5,049 nucleotides of DNA. It comes from Alphaproteobacteria bacterium. Lineage in GTDB: Bacteria; Pseudomonadota; Alphaproteobacteria; Acetobacterales; Acetobacteraceae. Under the pieces are notes generated by a model. It saw only the letters and a program-made list of their open reading frames with translations. It did not search any database and was not told where the DNA came from. The translations under genes were made by a program, and so were the position numbers. The stretch lies in NCBI GenBank assembly GCA_013298245.1, contig JAAFHD010000119.1, positions 1 through 5,049 of the forward strand. Reading direction: 5' to 3'. How positions within the stretch are numbered: position 1 is the stretch's first letter; every line of letters starts with the position of its first letter. Shown here one piece after another: positions 1-5,049 of this stretch.

Positions 1-1
1 G

Positions 2-529
2 AAGGGCGTGGACCTGATGCTGGAGGCGATCCCGGCCATTTTCGCCGCAGGCGGGCAGCTCGCGATCCTGGGCGCCGGAGAGGCCGCGCTGGCCGAACGC
101 TGCGCCGGCGCCGGCGCCGCCAACCCTGGCCGGATCGGCACGCGTATCGGCTTCGATGAAGGCCTCGCGCGCCTGATCTATGGCGGCGCCGACGCTGTGC
201 TGGTGCCAAGCCGCTTCGAACCCTGCGGCCTCGCGCAGCTGTGCGCGCTGCGCTATGGCGCGCTGCCCGTGGTCGCGCGCGTCGGCGGCCTGGCCGACAC
301 CGTGGTGGACGCCAACGCGGCCGCCTTGTCGCAAGGCTGGGGCACCGGCTTCGCCTGCGCGCCCGGCAGCGCGGAACTGCTGGGCGAGGCCATCACCCGC
401 GCCGCCGCCGCCTATCGCGCCCCCGAAACCTGGCGCGCGCTGCAGGCCAATGCAATGCGCGGCGATGTCTCCTGGGCGCCCTCCGCCGCGCGCTATGCCG
501 CCGTCTTCCGCGCGCTGGCAGATGGATGA
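2..529 (+). CDS. glgA: Glycogen synthase (ADP-glucose type), C-terminal part; 5' end outside window
   Basis: Glycogen synthase (GT5, GT-B fold) transfers glucose from ADP-glucose to the non-reducing end of alpha-1,4-glucan in the cytoplasm. Only the last 175 residues are here, against about 480 in E. coli GlgA. The reading frame is open to the left edge, so the GTG at 8 is internal, not a start. The visible part is the C-terminal nucleotide-binding half: KGVDLMLEAIP at the edge, then LAILGAGE, then GGADAVLVPSRFEPCGL, which holds the family's essential Glu (codon 218-220), then the GGLADTV turn (codons 290-310). The tail with DVSW matches the usual GlgA C-terminus, and the stop is TGA at 527-529. 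It overlaps the next gene by 8 bases, as expected for an operon. The match to E. coli GlgA as I remember it is close throughout, so the identity is secure. Regulation cannot be judged because the 5' end is missing. Confidence 0.96.
   Translation, partial: KGVDLMLEAIPAIFAAGGQLAILGAGEAALAERCAGAGAANPGRIGTRIGFDEGLARLIYGGADAVLVPSRFEPCGLAQLCALRYGALPVVARVGGLADTVVDANAAALSQGWGTGFACAPGSAELLGEAITRAAAAYRAPETWRALQANAMRGDVSWAPSAARYAAVFRALADG
522..529 (+). promoter_or_regulatory. glgA stop / glgX start overlap, probable translational coupling
   Basis: ATGGATGA contains the start of the fusion gene (ATG 522-524) and the glgA stop (TGA 527-529) in different frames. The preceding bases (ctggcag) are a poor Shine-Dalgarno. 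A ribosome finishing glgA would be placed directly on this start, so coupled synthesis is the likely control. This is inferred from layout only. Confidence 0.6.
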
Positions 530-2414
530 TCTGGGCGTCTCGCCGGTCGACGGCGGCGTGCGGGTGGCGATCCCGGCGCCGGGCCTGTCGCGCCTGGATT
601 TCTGTGTGTTCGACGGCGCGCGCGAGACGCGGCATGCGCTGCGGCATCGAATCGGCGATGTGTTCCATGATGTGATCCCAGGCTTGGCGCCCGGCGCGCT
701 GTATGGGCTGCGTGGTGACAACGCCGAAAAACTGTTGATCGACCCCTGGGCGCGGCGGATGGCGGCGCCGATAGCGCTGCACGCCTCGCAATTCGTGCCA
801 GGCGAGGACAGCGGCCCGCACACCGCGAAGGCGTTGGTGGAAGCGCCGCTGCCACCCGCCGCAACCTTCGCACCCGCAGGCCCCGCGGTGATCTACGAGC
901 TGCATGTGCGCGGCTTCACCAAGCTGCACCCGGATGTGCCGCCAGCGTTGCGCGGCACCTTCGCCGGCCTCGCGCATCCGGCGGCCATCGCGCATCTGGT
1001 GGCGCTTGGCATCACGCATGTGCAGGTGATGCCCGCCGCCGCCTGGGTGGATGAACGACACCTGCCGCCGCTCGGGCTGAGCAACCACTGGGGCTATAAT
1101 CCGGTGGCGTTCCTGGCGCCCGATCCGCGCCTGGCACCTGGCGGCATGGCGGAGGTGCGCGCGGCTGTCGCGGCGCTGGCCGCCGCGGGCATCGGCACCA
1201 TCTTCGACGTGGTGCTGAACCACAGTGGCGAGAGCGATGCGCAAGGCCCGACACTGTCGCTGCGCGGGTTGGGCGAGGCGCATTGGTACCGCATGCGCGA
1301 TGGCGTGCTGGCCAATGATGCCGGCACCGGCAACACGCTGGCGCTGGACCAGCCCTGGCCCATGCGGCTCGCGATGGACGCCCTGCGCCACTGGGCATCG
1401 CAGACCGGTTGCGCGGGCTTCCGCCTGGATCTGGCGGCCACACTCGGCCGGACCGCGCGCGGCTTCGAACGCGACGCCCCACTGCTGCTGGCGATGCGCC
1501 AGGACCCGCTGCTGCGCCGCCTGCTGATCATCGCCGAGCCATGGGATATCGGCGGCTATCACCTGGGCGAATTCCCCGCCGGCTGGCCGGAATGGAATGA
1601 CCGTTTCCGCGATGATGTCCGCCGCTTCTGGCGTGGTGATGCGGCGATGCTGGGTGCGGCCGCGACGCGCCTGGCCGGCAGCGCCGATGTGTTCGCCGGC
1701 CGCCCCGCGACCGACAGCCTGAACTACATCGCCGCCCATGACGGTTTTACGCTCGCCGACACGCTGGCCTTCACCACGCGCCGCAACCACGCGAATGGAG
1801 AGGACAACCGCGACGGGCACGGCCACGAAATCGCCTGGAACAATGGCGCCGAAGGGCCGAGCGATGACGCGGCCATCCTGGCCCGCCGTGCGGCCGATGC
1901 GCGCGCCTTGCTGCTGACGCTGCTGGCCGCACGCGGCACGCCGATGCTGGCAATGGGCGATGAACTCGGCCGCTCGCAACGCGGCAACAACAACGCCTAC
2001 GCGCAGGACAACGCGACCACCTGGCTGGATTGGTCGGCCGCCGATGCGGGGCTGCGGCACTTCACCGCGCGGTTGGTGGCGGCGCGGCGCGCGCATCCGG
2101 CGCTGCATGCGGCGTCGCATCTGACCGGCGTCGCGGCACCTGGCGCGGCGCCCGATGTCGCCTGGCAGCATCCATCCGGCGACGCGGTGGATTGGGCGGC
2201 AGAGCAGGCGATCGTGGCCATCTTTGCCGAGGGCGATGACCGCGTCGCTGTCGTGCTCAATGCGGGCGCGGACACACTGCCATTGCGCCTGCCTGCACCC
2301 CGTGCCGGGCACCGCTGGACGCTGCTGGCCGACAGCACCGAAGGCCAGGCCACGACCGCGCGGCTGCCCGCGCGCGCCGCATTGCTGCTGGCCGAAACCC
2401 CGCGCGCGCAGAGC
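522..2414 (+). other. glgX: GlgX half of the fusion: CBM48 plus GH13 debranching module
   Basis: Residues 1-631; E. coli GlgX has 657. Residues 1 to about 110 form the N-terminal beta-sandwich (CBM48-like), including LDFCVFDG and KLLIDPWARR. The GH13 barrel follows: YELHV at 125-129, GLSNHWGYNP at 185-194, DVVLNH at 229-234, GFRLDLA with nucleophile D303, IIAEPWD with acid/base E339, NGEDNRDG at 425-432, AAHDGFT with transition-state stabiliser D407, and GNNNAYAQDN starting at 488. A C-terminal beta domain ends near LPARAALLLAE. The GLSN-WGYNP, NGE-NRDG and GNNNAY blocks point to GlgX/TreX rather than a generic alpha-amylase. In E. coli, GlgX hydrolyses alpha-1,6 bonds of short branches left after phosphorylase trimming. 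Two oddities are a shortened loop near residue 65 and Ala instead of Asp before GFR. Specificity for phosphorylase-limit branches is inferred from the family. Confidence 0.93.
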
Positions 2415-4232
2415 ATGGATGACGACACGTTGCGCCACCTGGCCGATGCCGCCGGCGTCGAGACGCGCTGGTGGGATGTGCAGGGCCAGTCGCATGAGGT
2501 GCCGGTGCCGACCTTGCGCGCATTGCTGGCCGCCTTGCCGGAACCTGGCGTAAGCGCGATGCCGGCGCATGTCGTCGCACCTGGCCATGTGCTGTTGCAC
2601 GGCGCGCCGGATGCCTTCGCGCTGCACATCGCGCTGGAGGACGGCACGCATTGGGATGTGCCGGTGCGCGCGGAGGATGGCGAGCGCGGCATCACCATCG
2701 CGCATGACGGCACGCATCACCCGCATCGGCGCATCGCGCTGCCGGCGCTGCCGCTCGGGTTGCACCGGCTGCATTGGGGCACGCATGTCGCGTTGCTGAT
2801 CAGCGCGCCGCCGCGTTGCCACCTGCCGGCGCGGCGCGGGTTTGGGGTGATGGCGCAGCTCTATGCGCTGCGGCGCGCGGGCGATGCGGGCATTGGTGAT
2901 TACGCGGCGCTGGCGGCGTTTTCCGCGCGTGCCGAAGGGCAGGGTGCCTGGCTGACCGGCATATCGCCGCCGCATGCGCTGATGCCGGTGGGGCGGGAGC
3001 GCGCGAGTCCCTATCAGGCAAGCGATCGCCGGTTTCTGGAACCCGCGCTGATCGATGTGCCGGGGTTGCCGGCGGGCGATGCGGCGGTGGTCGATTACCC
3101 GGCGGTGTGGGCTGCGAAACGTGCGGCGCTGTGGGGGCGCTTCCCGCATGATGTGGCGCCGATGCCGACGGGGGCGTTGCTGGATTTCGCCACGCATCAT
3201 GCCATCGCGGAACATCTCGGGCGCACTGACCATTGGCCCGATGGGCTGCGGCACGCGCAGGATCATGGCGTGGCGGGTTTTGTCGCGGCGCATCCCGATG
3301 CGGTGCGTTTCCATGCGTGGATGCAGGGTGTTGCCGATGAACAACTCGGCGCCAGCGCGGGGCGGTTGTATAGGGATTTGGCGGTGGGCGCGCATCCGGA
3401 TGGGGCGGAGAGCTGGTCGCAGCCGAGTGGTTTTCTCTCGGGGTTTTCGCTGGGCGCGCCGCCGGATCCGCTGGGGCCGGAGGGGCAGGTCTGGGGGCTG
3501 CCGGCGCCCGTGCCGGATGCGGCGCCCGGGCAATTTGCGGCGCTGTTGGCCGCGAATATGCGCCACGCGGCGGCGCTGCGGGTGGACCATGTGATGGGCG
3601 TGCAGCGGCTGTTTTTGGTGCCGGATGGCGCGCCAGGTGCAGCCGGTGCCTATCTGCGCCAGCCGCGGGAGGCGATGCTGGCGGTGCTGCGGCTGGCGTC
3701 GGAGCGCGCGCAGTGTCTGGTGGTGGGCGAGGATCTGGGCACTGTGCCGGAAGGCCTGCAGCCAGCCTTGGATGCATCGGATGTGTTGTCCTATCGGGTG
3801 TTGCCGTTCCAGGCGGGCTTGCCGCCGGCACAGTGGCCGGCGCGCGCGGCGGCCTGTGTGGCGACGCATGACCTGCCGACGTTGCGGGGTTGGTGGGAGG
3901 GTTCGGATATCGAGGAGCGTCGCGCGCTGGGGCTTGGTGTGGATGATGATCGGGCGGCGGAACGCGCGGCGCTGATGGCGGCGGTGGGTATTGCGGCGGA
4001 GGACTGGCCGGCGATTGCGGCGGCGGTGCATGCGTATGTGGCGGGCGCGCCGTCCGCGTTGTTGCTGGTGCAGGCGGAGGATTTGGCGGGCGCGCGGCGG
4101 GCGGTGAATTTGCCGGGCACGGATCGCGAAAGACCCAATTGGCGGCTGCGTTTGCCGGAGACGGTGGAGGCGATTTTTGGCACGGCATTGGCCCGCGCGA
4201 TCATCGCGGCTGTGCGCGCGGCGAGGCGTTGA
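522..4232 (+). CDS. glgX-malQ: Bifunctional glycogen debranching enzyme GlgX / 4-alpha-glucanotransferase MalQ fusion
   Basis: This is one open frame of 1236 residues with no internal stop. Residues 1-631 are a GlgX-type debranching enzyme (GH13) and residues 632-1236 a MalQ-type amylomaltase (GH77). All six expected catalytic carboxylates are visible: D303, E339 and D407 in the GlgX half, and D1022, E1070 and D1117 in the MalQ half. No signal peptide or membrane segment is seen, so it should be cytoplasmic. I chose ATG 522 because the family-like sequence starts there (MDDLGVSPVDGGV, leading to LDFCVFDG). The open frame upstream of it, back to 180, is only a shadow of glgA. No strong Shine-Dalgarno precedes ATG 522, and the 8-base overlap with glgA suggests translational coupling. 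The inferred role is to clip limit-dextrin branches and recycle the released malto-oligosaccharides on one polypeptide. An assembly or sequencing indel joining two separate genes cannot be fully excluded, but both halves stay in frame up to the junction. Confidence 0.93.
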   Translation: MDDLGVSPVDGGVRVAIPAPGLSRLDFCVFDGARETRHALRHRIGDVFHDVIPGLAPGALYGLRGDNAEKLLIDPWARRMAAPIALHASQFVPGEDSGPHTAKALVEAPLPPAATFAPAGPAVIYELHVRGFTKLHPDVPPALRGTFAGLAHPAAIAHLVALGITHVQVMPAAAWVDERHLPPLGLSNHWGYNPVAFLAPDPRLAPGGMAEVRAAVAALAAAGIGTIFDVVLNHSGESDAQGPTLSLRGLGEAHWYRMRDGVLANDAGTGNTLALDQPWPMRLAMDALRHWASQTGCAGFRLDLAATLGRTARGFERDAPLLLAMRQDPLLRRLLIIAEPWDIGGYHLGEFPAGWPEWNDRFRDDVRRFWRGDAAMLGAAATRLAGSADVFAGRPATDSLNYIAAHDGFTLADTLAFTTRRNHANGEDNRDGHGHEIAWNNGAEGPSDDAAILARRAADARALLLTLLAARGTPMLAMGDELGRSQRGNNNAYAQDNATTWLDWSAADAGLRHFTARLVAARRAHPALHAASHLTGVAAPGAAPDVAWQHPSGDAVDWAAEQAIVAIFAEGDDRVAVVLNAGADTLPLRLPAPRAGHRWTLLADSTEGQATTARLPARAALLLAETPRAQSMDDDTLRHLADAAGVETRWWDVQGQSHEVPVPTLRALLAALPEPGVSAMPAHVVAPGHVLLHGAPDAFALHIALEDGTHWDVPVRAEDGERGITIAHDGTHHPHRRIALPALPLGLHRLHWGTHVALLISAPPRCHLPARRGFGVMAQLYALRRAGDAGIGDYAALAAFSARAEGQGAWLTGISPPHALMPVGRERASPYQASDRRFLEPALIDVPGLPAGDAAVVDYPAVWAAKRAALWGRFPHDVAPMPTGALLDFATHHAIAEHLGRTDHWPDGLRHAQDHGVAGFVAAHPDAVRFHAWMQGVADEQLGASAGRLYRDLAVGAHPDGAESWSQPSGFLSGFSLGAPPDPLGPEGQVWGLPAPVPDAAPGQFAALLAANMRHAAALRVDHVMGVQRLFLVPDGAPGAAGAYLRQPREAMLAVLRLASERAQCLVVGEDLGTVPEGLQPALDASDVLSYRVLPFQAGLPPAQWPARAAACVATHDLPTLRGWWEGSDIEERRALGLGVDDDRAAERAALMAAVGIAAEDWPAIAAAVHAYVAGAPSALLLVQAEDLAGARRAVNLPGTDRERPNWRLRLPETVEAIFGTALARAIIAAVRAARR
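2415..4229 (+). other. malQ: MalQ half of the fusion: GH77 4-alpha-glucanotransferase module
   Basis: Residues 632-1236, 605 residues against about 694 in E. coli MalQ, so somewhat short but with every core block. It starts with a full MalQ-type N-terminal region (LADAAGVETRWWDVQG, then LRALLAALPEPG), followed by a beta-rich domain. The catalytic part follows: GFGVMAQLYALR, SPYQASDRRF at 829-838, the glucan-site loop GAPPDPLGPEGQVWGLP at 978-994, RVDHVMG with nucleophile D1022, VGEDLGTVPEG with acid/base E1070, ATHDLPTLRGWW with D1117, and NLPGT at 1196-1200 leading into ERPNWRLRLPE. Amylomaltase disproportionates malto-oligosaccharides, releasing glucose and making longer chains that phosphorylase can use. 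ATG 2415 could be a leftover independent start, but only a weak GAG precedes it, too close to act as a ribosome site. Whether free MalQ is also made cannot be seen from sequence. Confidence 0.93.
4221..4226 (+). promoter_or_regulatory. Ribosome binding site deciding the start of the DMT transporter
   Basis: GCGAGG, with GAGG at 4223-4226, lies 8 bases before GTG 4235, a good spacing. It is only 2 bases before the alternative TTG 4229 and far from ATG 4271, so it favours GTG 4235. The site sits inside the last codons of the glgX-malQ fusion, which would let one transcript serve both genes. Confidence 0.5.
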
Positions 4233-4234
4233 GC

Positions 4235-5049
4235 GTGGCGCCAGGACATATCGCGGCCTCGCCGCGCAACATGCTGCTGGGCATTTTGTGCATGTGTGCC
4301 GCCGGGCTGTTCTTCAGCGTGATGGGCGGCACGGCGAAGCTGTTGGGCGAGAGCTATTCGTCCGTGCAGGTCAGCTGGACGCGGGCCGCGGTGCATATGG
4401 TGTTTCTGGCCGCGCTGTTCATGCCGCGCTTTGGCGTGGGGGTGTTGCGGACGCGAAGGCCGGGGTTGCAGTTGGGGCGCGCGGGGATGCTGACAACGTC
4501 CAATTTGTGCTTCTTCTATGCGGTCACTTTTATTCCGCTGGCCAAGGCCTCGGCGATTTCGCTGACGGCGCCGATCATTGTCGCGTTGTTGGCCTGGCCG
4601 ATGCTGCGCGAGCGAACCACCTGGCTGCGCGTTGCTGCGATGGTCGCGGGGTTTGTGGGCGTGCTGGTGGTGATCCGGCCGGGGGGCGAGGTGTTTCACC
4701 CGGCCAGCCTGTTGGTGGTGGTCTCAGCCAGCGCATATGCAGTGTATCAGATCCTGACGCGGATGGTCGCACCTTACGATACGCCGGAGACATCGGCGCT
4801 GTGGGCGCCGCTGGCGGGTGCGGTGCTGGTGGCCATGGCGCTGCCCTTCGTGTGGGAGACGCCGCGCAGCCTGGGGGATGCGGGGCTGTTCCTGGCGATC
4901 GGGGTGCTGGGGGCGATCGGGCATTACCTGGTGGGGTATTCGCTGCGGTTCGCGCCGGCGAATGTGGTCTCGCCGTTTCAGTATCTGCAGTTGTTGGCGG
5001 CGGTGGCGGTGGGGTTTTTGATGTTCGGCAGCCTGCCGGATGCGGGGAC
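4235..5049 (+). CDS. DMT-superfamily EamA-type membrane transporter, C-terminus outside window
   Basis: The frame stays open from 4235 to the right edge: 271 codons plus 2 bases, against a usual 290-310 residues, so only about the last 20-40 residues are missing. It looks like a tandem EamA inner-membrane protein with ten helices, nine of them visible at about residues 13-36, 44-64, 78-99, 103-122, 129-147, 155-175, 185-207, 215-237 and 241-263. The first repeat shows the family hallmark: IPLAKASAISLTAPIIVALL, then a short loop with RERTT (E126), then a helix ending VVIRPGG (R148). The second repeat has the matching GYSLRFAPANVVSPFQYLQ. GTG 4235 is chosen for its ribosome site; TTG 4229 and ATG 4271 are alternatives. 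Substrates of this family range over amino acids, metabolites and drugs, and none can be assigned here. It follows the fusion gene by 2 bases and is probably co-transcribed, without a clear functional link to glycogen. Confidence 0.9.
   Translation, partial: MAPGHIAASPRNMLLGILCMCAAGLFFSVMGGTAKLLGESYSSVQVSWTRAAVHMVFLAALFMPRFGVGVLRTRRPGLQLGRAGMLTTSNLCFFYAVTFIPLAKASAISLTAPIIVALLAWPMLRERTTWLRVAAMVAGFVGVLVVIRPGGEVFHPASLLVVVSASAYAVYQILTRMVAPYDTPETSALWAPLAGAVLVAMALPFVWETPRSLGDAGLFLAIGVLGAIGHYLVGYSLRFAPANVVSPFQYLQLLAAVAVGFLMFGSLPDAG

Noticed and set aside
105..122. Short GCCGGC-type tandem repeat
   Set aside because: About three units inside glgA encoding Ala-Gly repeats. This is ordinary simple sequence in GC-rich coding DNA, with no flanking repeat or mobile-element sign.
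180..521. N-terminal extension of the fusion gene upstream of ATG 522
   Set aside because: This stretch is glgA in another frame. Its translation in the fusion frame is Pro/Ala/Arg-rich and unlike any GlgX N-terminus, whereas family similarity begins right after ATG 522.
2391..2403. Possible programmed -1 frameshift site (gaaacccc) that would let GlgX end at TGA 2420
   Set aside because: The codon phase (gaa, acc, ccg) does not fit the X-XXY-YYZ slippery pattern, and I see no clear downstream stem-loop. The shifted tail would be GRNPARAEHG, which has no support.
393..4031. Very long minus-strand open frame (1212 codons) opposite the fusion gene
   Set aside because: Its translation is Arg-, Gln- and His-rich with no recognisable domain. 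Long antisense frames are expected opposite GC-rich coding DNA, and the plus-strand frame has clear catalytic motifs throughout.
2800..4188. Minus-strand frame of 462 codons rich in Pro and Ala
   Set aside because: Low-complexity Pro/Ala/Arg composition with no motif. It is a codon-phase shadow of the G-rich malQ region.
4229..4231. TTG start for the transporter overlapping the fusion stop as TTGA
   Set aside because: The only ribosome-site-like GAGG would be just 2 bases away, too close. GTG 4235 has better spacing, although TTG cannot be strictly excluded.

Overview
The window is a dense, same-strand block of three genes from a GC-rich genome (roughly 70% by eye) with almost no non-coding DNA. 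The composition, the glgA-glgX-malQ order and the flavour of the proteins suggest an alphaproteobacterium, possibly from the Acetobacteraceae. That placement is inferred from memory of such genomes, not from a search.

Layout, all on the plus strand. (1) Bases 2-529 are the 3' end of glgA, glycogen synthase, whose 5' part lies left of the window. (2) Bases 522-4232 are one uninterrupted reading frame of 1236 residues. It joins a complete GlgX-type debranching enzyme (residues 1-631) to a complete MalQ-type 4-alpha-glucanotransferase (residues 632-1236). Its start overlaps the glgA stop by 8 bases. (3) Bases 4235-5049 are the start and most of a DMT/EamA-family membrane transporter, which begins 2 bases after the fusion gene stops and runs off the right edge. 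No RNA gene, mobile element, CRISPR array, terminator or promoter could be supported, and no gene-free stretch is longer than a few bases.

Together the first two genes form a glycogen-metabolism cassette. GlgA builds alpha-1,4 chains from ADP-glucose. GlgX removes short branch stubs through their alpha-1,6 linkages. MalQ rearranges the released malto-oligosaccharides into longer chains plus glucose. The two breakdown and recycling activities on one chain recall the two-activity eukaryotic debranching enzyme, but with different catalytic families and reversed order. The transporter has no evident link to glycogen and may simply be co-transcribed.

The most notable feature is the GlgX-MalQ fusion and its nearly linker-free junction, where the MalQ half still begins with the same 8-base start context as glgX itself. 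I found no sign of a wholly new system. The rest is well-recognised carbohydrate metabolism.
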